Assembly: GCA_903836265.1 (NCBI GenBank)
Contig: CAILQK010000286.1
Coordinates: 1 to 40,657 of the forward strand
DNA from: an uncultured Bacteroidota bacterium
GTDB lineage: Bacteria; Bacteroidota; Bacteroidia; Chitinophagales; Saprospiraceae
Direction of reading: 5' to 3'
DNA length: 40,657 nt
The notes under the pieces are model-generated. The model ran no database searches, was not told the DNA's origin, and saw only the letters and a list, made by a program, of their open reading frames with translations. A program made the position numbers and the translations under genes. Each line of letters begins with the position of its first letter. Within the stretch, counting starts at the first letter, position 1. This document shows positions 8,888-18,300 of this stretch, piece after piece.

Positions 8888-10219
8888 TTAAATAATGAAG
8901 CCGCACGAAAGAAACAGTATGGCGGCAATGGCAACTGCCATCATGCTGTACGGAAACTGTGCGAACGACAATTGCACGTTGGGACATTCGGTACTGCCTG
9001 ATGTAAGTACTGTCACGTCGGAGAAGAAGCTGGCCTGGGAACCGAATGCGCCTGACGAAAAAACTGCGGCGATGGAAAGCCAGACATTGGCACCAACAGC
9101 CTGCGCCAACGGGACAACAATCGGCAGCGCAACCGCATAAAGTCCCCAGGATGAAGCTGTTGTGTAAGAAATGAAGCTCAGTGCCAGGAATACAATCACT
9201 GGTAACAGATTTTTTGACAAAACAGGTTTGACACTCTCGATCACATAAGGCGTAAGTCCCATCTCGTCGCCCACTCTTTTGAGGATATAGGACATGGTGA
9301 GAATGGCGAGTGCGACAATCATCGTCTTGAAACCGTCGAAAATACCCTCTGAAACGGCCTCAAATTTCATTACTCCGGTAATCCAGTAGTAGAAACAAGT
9401 GAATGAGACACCCACCATCACGCCTTTCAGGGCGTCCTTGTTCAGCAGCAGTGTGGCGGCGATGAGTACTCCGAGGGGCAATATGAAATGAATTGGCCCC
9501 GATTTCCCGCCAGATCCGGATTCATTTCCTGAACCTGCAGGGGTAGTGAATCCGTTTTTTGCAGCCAGCTCGGCCGTTTTCAGTCGGCCGACAACCGGAA
9601 AAAATCCCAGTCCGACCAGCAGGGCAAGTGTGACGATAGCCCACGGATAGAACATAAATGGAATTGTGTTCACAAATCCCTGGAAGGCCTGTCCTTTTTC
9701 CACGATGTGGTTGCTCTCCAGCAGGCTGCCGCAGTAGATGGACCAGGTACTCATCGGTATCAGCAGACAGACGGGTGCAGCGGTGGCACTGACCATGAAT
9801 GCCAGCATTTCGCGTGAAACTCTGTAATTGTCTGTAATCTTCCGCATGGTGACACCGGTAGCCAGGGCACTCATGTAGTCGTCAATAAATACAATAACAC
9901 CCATTATCCATGAAACGAGGAGCGCGGTCCGGCGATTTTTTACATATTGCAAGAGATAATCACCAAAAGAAAGCACGCTTCCCGACTGAATAATCAGGTG
10001 AATGAGTGATCCGTACAGCCCGCAAACGAGTATTATCCAGACCATGTCTTCATGCTGAAGCGTTTTGGTCAGAGCTTCCACAAAATTGCCCGGAAAGCCG
10101 GACGGACTGATCATCAGGAAACCGACAAGGCAGCCTGCCAGCAGCGGCTCGAATGCCCTGCGGGTGATGATGCCGAGGATGACAACAACCAGCGGCGGGA
10201 CGAGCGAGTAGATACCCAT
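8888..10219 (-). CDS. NhaC-type Na+/H+ antiporter family membrane transporter
   Basis: The 443-residue product is strongly hydrophobic with about ten or eleven membrane segments. It shows NhaC/SLC34-like family marks: IVFIDDYMSALATG at about residues 109-122, then VSATAAPVCLLIPMSTW, and a C-terminal half with SFISYTTASSWGLYAVALP. NhaC proteins exchange Na+ for H+; relatives (MleN, the lysine or tyrosine exchangers) move organic ions with Na+ or H+. Its place inside an amine catabolism operon (49 bases after the aldehyde dehydrogenase, 42 before the GNAT) makes an amine, amino acid or GABA exchanger at least as likely as a pure Na+/H+ antiporter. That reassignment is inference. The length is slightly short for NhaC but both homologous halves are present. 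Confidence 0.8.
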   Translation of the reverse strand: MGIYSLVPPLVVVILGIITRRAFEPLLAGCLVGFLMISPSGFPGNFVEALTKTLQHEDMVWIILVCGLYGSLIHLIIQSGSVLSFGDYLLQYVKNRRTALLVSWIMGVIVFIDDYMSALATGVTMRKITDNYRVSREMLAFMVSATAAPVCLLIPMSTWSIYCGSLLESNHIVEKGQAFQGFVNTIPFMFYPWAIVTLALLVGLGFFPVVGRLKTAELAAKNGFTTPAGSGNESGSGGKSGPIHFILPLGVLIAATLLLNKDALKGVMVGVSFTCFYYWITGVMKFEAVSEGIFDGFKTMIVALAILTMSYILKRVGDEMGLTPYVIESVKPVLSKNLLPVIVFLALSFISYTTASSWGLYAVALPIVVPLAQAVGANVWLSIAAVFSSGAFGSQASFFSDVTVLTSGSTECPNVQLSFAQFPYSMMAVAIAAILFLSCGFII

Positions 10220-10268
10220 GGATATAGAGGTTTGTGTGACTGTCAGTATGTTTGTTCAGGCACCTTCA

Positions 10269-11702
10269 TCACAGGTTTCCAATGGCGACAAGTTTCTTTT
10301 CCAGGTACTCATGCAGGCCTTCTTCACCGCATTCGTAGCCCGAACCGCTTTGTTTCCAGCCTCCAAAAGGCGCCTCAACAGCGTGTGCTGCCCACTCGTT
10401 GATGCCGACAATGCCGAATTCAAGTGCCTCCGAAACATGAATACTGGTATTCAGATCGTTGGTCCACAGGTACGCAGCCAGGCCATATTCTGTATCATTG
10501 GCCAGCGCGATGGCTTCCTCCGTGGTATCAAATGGCGTAACGCTCATTACAGGGCCGAATATCTCATGCCTGAACAGCGGATTGGAGGCACTGACATCCC
10601 TGACAAGCGTCGGCTCGTAGAAATATCCTTTTTCAAGCCCGGCCGGAATTTTCCCTCCGCAGAGCAGGATGCCACCAGCCTCCACACCTGACTTTACCAT
10701 GGAAGCTACCTGTTCCCGCTGCCTGACATTGATCAGCGGCCCAACCTGTGTGTCCGGATCGGCGCCATCTCCGACGGTCAGCGCACTCAGATGACCGGCA
10801 GTCAGCTCGCAAAATTGTTCATAAATATCTCTGTGCACGATGAATCGCTGGGGCGATACACAAACCTGACCGCAATTGCGCGTTTTGGCAACTGCCGCCG
10901 CCCTGGCCAGCGTTTCAATATTCACATCCGGGAAAATGATACATGGTGCATTTCCTCCCAGCTCCAGCGACAGTCGCGTGTGCGTCAGAGAGGCTGTATT
11001 CATCAGCAACCTGCCTACTCTGGTGCTGCCTACAAAGTGTACTTTCCGAACTTCAGGCCGCATCATGAGTACATTCCCAATTGCGGCTGCATCTCCGGGT
11101 ACCACATTGGCTACCCCGGCGGGCAGGCCAGCTTCTTCCAGCAAGGCCGCCAGTGCCATCGCTGTGAGCGGGGTGTATTCGGATGGTTTGGCAACAAAAG
11201 CACAACCGGCAGCCAGTGATGCCGCCCACACCCGTGCAACATTCCAGACCGGGAAATTCCATGCAGTGATGATGCCCACAACGCCAACGGGCTGGTGAAT
11301 GACACTCATCCGCCTGTTGCTGCGGCTGCTCACAATGGTGCGACCGTGCGCACGCTTGCCCTCCTCGGCAAACCACTCGAAAAACTGGGCAGCAACCACC
11401 CACTCCCCGCGCGCCTCCATTGCCGGCTTTCCGGATTCAGCCACCGTAATGGCCGACAATTCTGCAGCCCGCGCGCGCATGAGATGCGCTACCTGCTTCA
11501 GAATATCTGCCCGTTGATAGGGATTTGTGCCCGCCCACGCTTTTTGCGACCGGACAGCAGCATCAACCGCCCTGTTGGCATCGGTTGCGCCGCCAAACGA
11601 AACAGTGGCAATGGTCTCCTCCGTTGCCGGATTGATCACCTGCCAGGTGCGGCCATCTGCTGCGTCAGTCCAGGAACCACCGATATAGCTTTTATTGTGC
11701 AT
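10269..11702 (-). CDS. gabD: NAD(P)-dependent aldehyde dehydrogenase, succinate-semialdehyde dehydrogenase type
   Basis: The 477-residue product is a full-length aldehyde dehydrogenase. Visible marks are GIITAWNFPVWNVARVWAAS (substrate and cofactor entry), the catalytic Glu in LELGGNAP (about residue 247), the catalytic Cys at about residue 281 in NCGQVCVSPQRF, FGPVMSVTPF, and the C-terminal APFGGWKQSGSG. It most resembles GabD, which oxidises succinate semialdehyde to succinate, but 4-aminobutanal could also be a substrate in this locus. ATG 11702 (MHNKSYIGG) is used; it overlaps the end of the upstream aminotransferase gene by 11 bases, so the pair is translationally coupled. The only aldehyde dehydrogenase in the window, it would have to serve two steps if the whole putrescine-to-succinate route runs from this locus. 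Confidence 0.88.
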   Translation of the reverse strand: MHNKSYIGGSWTDAADGRTWQVINPATEETIATVSFGGATDANRAVDAAVRSQKAWAGTNPYQRADILKQVAHLMRARAAELSAITVAESGKPAMEARGEWVVAAQFFEWFAEEGKRAHGRTIVSSRSNRRMSVIHQPVGVVGIITAWNFPVWNVARVWAASLAAGCAFVAKPSEYTPLTAMALAALLEEAGLPAGVANVVPGDAAAIGNVLMMRPEVRKVHFVGSTRVGRLLMNTASLTHTRLSLELGGNAPCIIFPDVNIETLARAAAVAKTRNCGQVCVSPQRFIVHRDIYEQFCELTAGHLSALTVGDGADPDTQVGPLINVRQREQVASMVKSGVEAGGILLCGGKIPAGLEKGYFYEPTLVRDVSASNPLFRHEIFGPVMSVTPFDTTEEAIALANDTEYGLAAYLWTNDLNTSIHVSEALEFGIVGINEWAAHAVEAPFGGWKQSGSGYECGEEGLHEYLEKKLVAIGNL

Positions 11703-13011
11703 GATACCTGATTTGATAGAGTCGGTACAATTCTGATTCCAGTATATCAAGTCCTCTTTTCAGTTCGTTGTCTTTGATTACCAGCGGCGACAGTACGCGT
11801 ATGACATTTCCGAAAGTACCGGCACTGATGACAATAAGTCCCTGTTCATGGCAGGCATTTACCAGATCTTTCGTCAGTACCGCATCGGGTACAGACGGAT
11901 CGCCGTTTTGTACCAGTTCGAAGGCCAGCATGGCACCCAGTCCGCGGACATGACCGATAGCCAGCGGCATTTTCTTTTGCATCTGCTCAAATCGCCGGCG
12001 CACCGTCCTGCCCACCTTCTCGCCCAGTGCGTTGATATTGATCTTTTCCATGTAACTGATGGTGGCCAGCGATGCTGCACAACAAACCGGGTTTCCCAGG
12101 TAGGTGCCACCAAGAGTGCCTCCCTGAGCGGCATCCATCACCTCGGCGCGCCCGATCACACAGCCTATTGGCATGCCCGAGCCCATTGATTTGGCCCAGG
12201 TTGAAATATCAGGCGTGATTCCGTAGTGCTCGTATGCCGCCCATTTGCCCGTACGCCCGAATCCGCTCTGTACCTCGTCTATAATCAGGAGCATCTTTTT
12301 TTCAGTGCAAATTTGCTGCACTGCCTTGAGGTAATCGGGTGGACAAACATTGAAACCGCCCTCACCCTGCACCAGTTCGAGGATCACAGCCGCCATATTG
12401 CCGGCGTCGGCATGCGTCAGGAAAAAATCTTTCAGCTTCTGAATTTCGTAGTCAACGTAATCCTTTTCAGACCTGAACCGCTTCCCGTATCTGAAAAAAT
12501 TGGGATAGTCAAGGCGATAAACCTCGCCGGCAAAGGGGCCGCACCCGAGCTTGTTCCCGGTTTTGGCGGTCAGCGTCATGGCCATCATCGAGCGACCGTG
12601 AAAGGCGCCTGTATAACAGAGAATACCACTTTTACCCGTTGCCTGGCGCGCAATTTTGATGGCATTTTCCACCGCTTCAGCACCCGAATTGGTAATCATG
12701 ACCTTGGTACCGTTCTCTCCGTGCGGGAAAATCCCGGCCAGTTTTTCTGCCAGTTCTATGTACTTTTCATACATGGCTACATTAAAGCAGGTGTGAATCA
12801 GGGTTTCTGCCTGTTTTTTGATGGCATCTACAACCGGTTTGGGAGAGTGTCCGGCGTTGAGGACACCGATACCGCCTGCAAAATCTATCAGCTGCCGGCC
12901 ACTGGTGTCTGTTACTATTGCGCCTCTGGCAGCAACCGCAGTGGCAGGATTGAAAACGCCGATTGCGTTGGGTACAACTTTTTTTCTGCGATCAGAAAGT
13001 GAATCACTCAT
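11692..13011 (-). CDS. Class III PLP-dependent aminotransferase, probable putrescine or GABA aminotransferase
   Basis: The 439-residue product is a second class III aminotransferase, clearly related to the one at 6805-8166. It has DFAGGIGVLNAGHSPK, AFHGRSMMAMTLTAK, LLIIDEVQSGFGRTGKWA, and the PLP Lys at about residue 274 in WAKSMGSGMP. Members use omega-amino donors such as GABA, putrescine or ornithine. As the first gene of a minus-strand series that begins back to back with aguAB, putrescine is a reasonable substrate (giving 4-aminobutanal), but GABA is equally compatible with the sequence. ATG 13011 (MSDSLSDRRKKV) was chosen over 13059 because the extra 16 residues are not family-like. It overlaps the aldehyde dehydrogenase start by 11 bases. 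The 179-base gap to the aguA start should hold divergent promoters. Confidence 0.85.
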   Translation of the reverse strand: MSDSLSDRRKKVVPNAIGVFNPATAVAARGAIVTDTSGRQLIDFAGGIGVLNAGHSPKPVVDAIKKQAETLIHTCFNVAMYEKYIELAEKLAGIFPHGENGTKVMITNSGAEAVENAIKIARQATGKSGILCYTGAFHGRSMMAMTLTAKTGNKLGCGPFAGEVYRLDYPNFFRYGKRFRSEKDYVDYEIQKLKDFFLTHADAGNMAAVILELVQGEGGFNVCPPDYLKAVQQICTEKKMLLIIDEVQSGFGRTGKWAAYEHYGITPDISTWAKSMGSGMPIGCVIGRAEVMDAAQGGTLGGTYLGNPVCCAASLATISYMEKININALGEKVGRTVRRRFEQMQKKMPLAIGHVRGLGAMLAFELVQNGDPSVPDAVLTKDLVNACHEQGLIVISAGTFGNVIRVLSPLVIKDNELKRGLDILESELYRLYQIRYHAQ

Positions 13012-13190
13012 TACAGTCAGTATTGCCGGTTCAGTCTGGAACAGAATATTCCGGTGCAATGCTATAAAGATTTTAATTATCAGGAGTAATTTTTTTGAAA
13101 TACGAAAAATGCCGAATTTACAGTATTGCTGTTAACTTTACAACCGTAAAAATGTCCCTCGTATCGTTTTTTGCAAACAACTGTACTATA

Positions 13191-14465
13191 ATGTCTGGCT
13201 ATTTGATTTTTTTCGCCTCGCTGGTCATCTCTGCCTGCAATTCGTGCAAATGTTCTGTCAGTACACAGAGCGGGGCTGTCCGGCAGGCTGCCGAATTTGA
13301 ACCTGCCGGGGCAATCTGGATGCTTTGGCCCAACTACGATCACAAGCAGGGTTTTTCCAATGAACAGGTTTCTCTCGATATCATTCACGCGTTGCTCCCG
13401 TACGCGCGTGTGAAACTCGTATTCCCTTCCGACAGTATTCGAAACAGAAAAACCGCACTCCTCCCGGCTGATGCCCTGCAATCCGGCACACTGGAAACAC
13501 TGGTATTGCCTTACCGCGAATTTTGGGCCCGTGATATGGGCCCCTCATTCGTTATCAGGAATAACAGACTCGCAATAGCCGATTTCAATTTTAACGGCTG
13601 GAATTACGGAAGTTTAACCGACTCACTGACCTGCCTCGATGAAAAACTGGATGAAAAAATAGCTGCTTATCTTGGGTTGCCCGTTTTTTCTACCGACATG
13701 ATTACTGAAGGAGGAAATCATGAGGTGAACGGGAAAGGTACCATTATCCTGACAGCCAGTGTGGAAAAAACACGAAATCCCGGAATGTCTCAGGAACAAA
13801 TTGAATCCGAGTTCAGGCGGGTACTTGGTGTTCGCAAGATAATATGGCTTGAAAAAGGACTCTGTGAGGACGATAATACGCAAACTGGACCTCTCACAAA
13901 CAGGTTCGGAGAAAAGGTATATATGCCCCTGACCACCAACGGACATGCGGATGAATATGTCCGGTTTGTCGGCCCGCGAACTATTCTGCTCGCACAGGCA
14001 GATACCACCGGCGGCGATCCGATTTCAATGGAAAACCACCGGAGGCTGGAGGCTGCATTTCGCACGCTCAGCCAGGAAACTGATCAGGACGGGAATCCTT
14101 TTCACATCGCAAGAATGCCCTTGCCTTGTCATACCTTTGAATACATGAAGCCGGGGGATGTCGTGTACGATATCATAAGCACGTTTTCATTCAGCGACGG
14201 GAGCACTTTCCCGAATGGTAAACCAGTCCTTGTTATTGCCGCTGCCAGTTACCTGAACTTTCTGATCGCCAATGACTGTGTTATTATGCCTGCATACTGG
14301 AAGGAAGGATTGCCTGTCGAAATCAGACAAAGAGACGAGGAGGCAAGAAATATCATGCAGTCAGTTTTTCCTGATAAAAAAATCATCTCACTCGATGTGA
14401 TGCCTGTAAATCTTGGCGGTGGCGGAATTCACTGCATCACACGAAACGAACCAAAACCAGGCTAA
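13191..14465 (+). CDS. aguA: Agmatine deiminase/PAD_porph family protein with a lipoprotein signal
   Basis: The 424-residue product belongs to the agmatine deiminase/Porphyromonas-type peptidylarginine deiminase family. Catalytic marks are visible: RDMGPSF (Asp115), TEGGNHEV, NGHADEYVRF (His252, Asp254, Glu255), and the nucleophile Cys415 in GGGGIHCITR. These enzymes hydrolyse a guanidino group; agmatine gives N-carbamoylputrescine and ammonia. Unlike the usual cytosolic AguA, the family core (AEFEPAGAIWMLWP) is preceded by a signal with lipobox-like LVISACNS, so the protein is probably a lipoprotein outside the cytoplasm. ATG 13191 gives this signal; ATG 13152 or a start at 13095 would lengthen it. 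The aguB gene starts 2 bases after the stop, which supports agmatine as substrate, although a secreted peptidylarginine deiminase role cannot be excluded. Confidence 0.85.
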   Translation: MSGYLIFFASLVISACNSCKCSVSTQSGAVRQAAEFEPAGAIWMLWPNYDHKQGFSNEQVSLDIIHALLPYARVKLVFPSDSIRNRKTALLPADALQSGTLETLVLPYREFWARDMGPSFVIRNNRLAIADFNFNGWNYGSLTDSLTCLDEKLDEKIAAYLGLPVFSTDMITEGGNHEVNGKGTIILTASVEKTRNPGMSQEQIESEFRRVLGVRKIIWLEKGLCEDDNTQTGPLTNRFGEKVYMPLTTNGHADEYVRFVGPRTILLAQADTTGGDPISMENHRRLEAAFRTLSQETDQDGNPFHIARMPLPCHTFEYMKPGDVVYDIISTFSFSDGSTFPNGKPVLVIAAASYLNFLIANDCVIMPAYWKEGLPVEIRQRDEEARNIMQSVFPDKKIISLDVMPVNLGGGGIHCITRNEPKPG

Positions 14466-14467
14466 TA

Positions 14468-15331
14468 ATGAGCACTGAAACTACTGTCCGAATTGCCCTG
14501 ATACAACTCGCCTGTGGCGAAAATGTGCGGGATAATGAAAAGAAACACATTGAAAAAATCAGGGAGGCAGCAGCCTGCGGAGCCCGGATAATCGGACTGC
14601 AGGAGTTGTTCCACGCGCAGTATTTCCCCCGGACGGTGGATGTGAAGAATTACCGGTTTGCCACAAAAATCCGGTCGGAACTTACCGATATGCTCACCGC
14701 GCTGGCGGCCGAACTCGAAGTGGTACTGATTGTACCCATTTATGAAGAAGCTTTGCCAGGTGTATATTTCAACACGGCAATCGTGCTTGATGCAGACGGG
14801 ATCATGTTGGGGAAATACAGAAAAAATCACATTCCCGATGGCCCGCAGTACCATGAAAAGTTCTACTTCACACCAGGTGATACAGGTTATCCTGTCTTCG
14901 ATACCAGATATGGTCGTATCGCAGTGGGTATCTGCTGGGATGAATGGTTTCCCGAAGTGGCACGCATTTTCGCACTGCAGGGTGCCGATATCATTTTTTA
15001 CCCGTCTGCAATCGGGAGCGAGCCTGATCGCCCGGATTACAGCAGCCACGAAGCATGGCAGACTGTTATCAGGTCACACGGAATCACCAACGGCGTATTC
15101 ATTGCTGCCAGCAACAGGGTGGGCACTGAAAAGGATATGACGTTCTATGGCCACAGCTTCATCAGCGACCCCTTTGGTGATTTCCTCGCCAGCGCACAAC
15201 ACGAGGAAACCATTATTCATGCCGAATGCAACTTCAACAGGATTCGTGAAGCCCGCGAACTGCTGCAATTTTTACGGGACAGAAGGGTAGATACCTATGC
15301 CCCGATATTGAAAAAACTGTTATCTGATTAG
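14468..15331 (+). CDS. aguB: N-carbamoylputrescine amidase (nitrilase superfamily)
   Basis: The 287-residue product is a carbon-nitrogen hydrolase with the complete catalytic triad: Glu46 in LQELFHAQYF, Lys119 in YRKNHIPDGPQYHEKFYFTP, and Cys156 in GICWDEWFPE. These contexts are those of AguB, which hydrolyses N-carbamoylputrescine to putrescine, CO2 and ammonia. There is no signal peptide, so it acts in the cytoplasm, in contrast with the exported-looking AguA upstream. Its length is normal for the family. It directly follows aguA (2 bases) and must share its transcript. Its last 12 bases overlap the end of the convergent giant surface protein gene, so there is no room for a separate terminator between them. 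Confidence 0.93.
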   Translation: MSTETTVRIALIQLACGENVRDNEKKHIEKIREAAACGARIIGLQELFHAQYFPRTVDVKNYRFATKIRSELTDMLTALAAELEVVLIVPIYEEALPGVYFNTAIVLDADGIMLGKYRKNHIPDGPQYHEKFYFTPGDTGYPVFDTRYGRIAVGICWDEWFPEVARIFALQGADIIFYPSAIGSEPDRPDYSSHEAWQTVIRSHGITNGVFIAASNRVGTEKDMTFYGHSFISDPFGDFLASAQHEETIIHAECNFNRIREARELLQFLRDRRVDTYAPILKKLLSD

Positions 15332-18300
15332 TGTCACATTGCCCACCCGCCTGAAGCGGTCACCGGAACAATCCAGTTCAATTACGTATATGTAAACATC
15401 TGAAACTGCCGGTTTCCCCCGCACGTTCCCGTCCCATGAGGCGGCTCCTGCATACTCGTACACTTTTTCACCCCAGCGGTCATAAATGGTCATTCGTCCG
15501 ATGGCTGGCCCTCCCTCCGCCAGCACAGGCGCAAATGTGTCATTAGAACCATCTCCGTTGGGTGTAAATGCGTTGGGAATATCTGCCTGTTCCGGACCAC
15601 AGGGTGGCGCCACAACTATCCTCCATACTATGGTGTCTGCACATCCGCTGTTGTTGGTAATCACCAGTATATATTCAAAATATCCCGATGAATCGGGTGT
15701 GACAGTTATTTCCTGACAGTTGTCGCAGTTGACAGCCGGATACCAGGTATAGCCTGTATATCCGGTTATCCCTCCCAGCACAACAGAAGCTCCGGAATTG
15801 CCGTACAGGGTATCAGGTTGAGGCTCATCAGGCAAATCAAGTGCTGTTGCCGTTACGCAGTGTATGCTGTCGCATCCGTTTGCACCAGTGTAGATTCGGC
15901 ATATTTTCCCGGATTGTACTATCACTGTATCCAGTACGGGAACTGCTGTGCCTGCACAAAAACTGATTTCTTCGCTGGTCTCTTTCCTGTCCAGAATAAC
16001 CACCTCCTGTGTCACGATACTGTCGCATCCGTTCCGGTTCGATAACAACAGGGAGAATACCCCCTCTGTGGCTGTGACGCTGCTGCCAAGTACGGTGATG
16101 GTTTCGCCATCACAGCTGCGGATAACCGGAAGTACCGTCGAGTCTGGCGGAAAAACTTCCACCTGCGCAGCAGAGGTGGTAGTACATCCATTCGAAAAAG
16201 TGACTGTTACTGTATATGTCCCGCTTTGTACGGCTGTTATCAACTGGCTCTGGGATCCTGACGCCGTAATGCCGGTTCCTGACCAGTTGTACAGTTGCCC
16301 GGTCGGCTGAGCTTCCAGTCTGATGCTGTCTCCGGCGCAAACTGTACTGCTTGTCAGGGTGATGGAGGCGTTTTCTCCGAAAGAATAAAAGAAATGATGG
16401 ATAACCTCACAATCACCGTTCTTTTCCAGGAGTCTCAGCTCACTGTTCAGTGCTTGCGGAGTGAACGTGGTGACAGCGCACGAAAGGCATGCCAACCCGT
16501 CGGCAGGCGGAAGCCAGGTGTAGGTCGCGCCCGCCTGCGCGGGTACACCCGTCTGTACAGGCGTAAGATCACAATAGCTGATGGTATCGTTGAGTTGCTC
16601 AATCAGATGCAGTGGCAACAAGACCGGACTGCAAATACAGTTTTGACCGGCAGGAAGTTCAACAAGCAATCCGCACAAGTAGGAAGGATGGAAAGGCAAA
16701 CTGTCCGATAACATTACCACTTCACCCGGCGCAATGCCGGGTATATCATCAAAATGGAGTAAAAGAGAGTCCCCTGTACTCACTTCTCCATTTCTGTCTC
16801 TGTCAAACCAGATGTTTGTCTGGTCAGTGTAGGCATAAACCGACCCGTTGTTGGCCAGATTGATACGTGCAGTGATTTGTCCGTTCTGCACAACTGCGCT
16901 GGCCGACTCGATCGCCAGTTCGGGACGGAGCACCTGCAACGGAATGGTAGCAGACCCCGTGGCTATATATACATCACAGGGCGCCCCCAGTGTGGCGCAA
17001 TAGGCGACTGTCCGGATGCGTGTCTGTACGGTCAGGTTCAAATCGTCACATCCCGTATCACCCCTGAATTCTGCTTCAAAAAAGAAAACAAACTGACTTC
17101 CTGCCCCCCCGGGAGGCAATGGCAGCCTGAATCCGCCGGAAGTAATGGTTGGCGGCCCCGCAGGCGCACCCGGCCCCGGTTCGTATGAATTTGTCAGATA
17201 AATAACACCTTCTGGCAGGGTTACGTAAATACTGTCGCCCGGCGAAGGACTGCCCAGCAGCGTGACAACTGTCTGGAAGGTCTGCAATGTACCACATACA
17301 CCCGATCCGGTTACCTGACTGACTGAAATAGAGACTCCGTACGATGGCGATAACCCCTGAACTTTTATTTCCTGTCCCGGTTTGTTCAGCCTGTTTGTAC
17401 TCGCTCCGCACGGCTCATTGCCAGATACGCCGTAAATAATTGGCGTATTGGACACAAATCCGCAGGTAGTCCTCACCCTGAAACGTAGAAAAATGATATT
17501 CGCCGGCGACTGGTTGATACCTGGAAGGCCGTTGACAGCAATAAACGGAACTATTTCTGCCAGTTTCCACAGACCCAGGTTTCCGTTCAGTAAAGTCGGG
17601 TCAGGTATATTCACCCAACCGGCCGGGGCATATTGTATCTGGGATGTTCCAGGCTCCACTTCCATACCCTGTGGCAATTTTACTGTGGCCGAAATATCAT
17701 AGGCGTAACCGGCATTTGCATTGTAAATTTTCATTATATAATAACCGGATGTATCGCAGAGCGACAGGTCGTTATCTTCCTGTAAAATATCCAGTTCCAG
17801 CTCGGGTTTGGCGAGCCGGAGCAGTATTCTGAAGGTGTCTCTCGAACAACTGGTTGCATTGATATCGGTGTAGGCTGCACAATCCCAGCCATAAATCAGC
17901 ATCAGGGTATCGGTTGCGCAGTGGGTAGTCTCTCCGGCAAGTCTGAACGGGGAGGACGAGAATCCCGACAAATTGGGCAGGTTGAACAGATTGTTTACTG
18001 ACGGCACCTGCTGTCCTGACGGCATTTTGAGCAGACTGAAGTTGCCGGTCTGTCCTGAAGATGACTGAATGTTCAGCCATACGTTTTTTGCTGTGTTTAC
18101 AAACAGATTTTTCAGGTCGAAATCGGCTTCAAACCGGCGACTGTCGGAAATAATTACAGTATCCGCCGATTTGATATCGAGGTCGGGATAATTGGAAAAG
18201 TATCCGATCTGGTTTTTAAGGATGGTATCGAAAACCATCCTGTCGCTGTTCAGGCATCCCTCGAAGGTGGTGGTAATAATTTGCCGCGATGTATCGGGGT

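Noticed and set aside
12226-13002. A 258-codon plus-strand frame opposite the first aminotransferase
   Set aside because: It is antisense to conserved PLP-enzyme motifs and has low-complexity, non-family-like composition.
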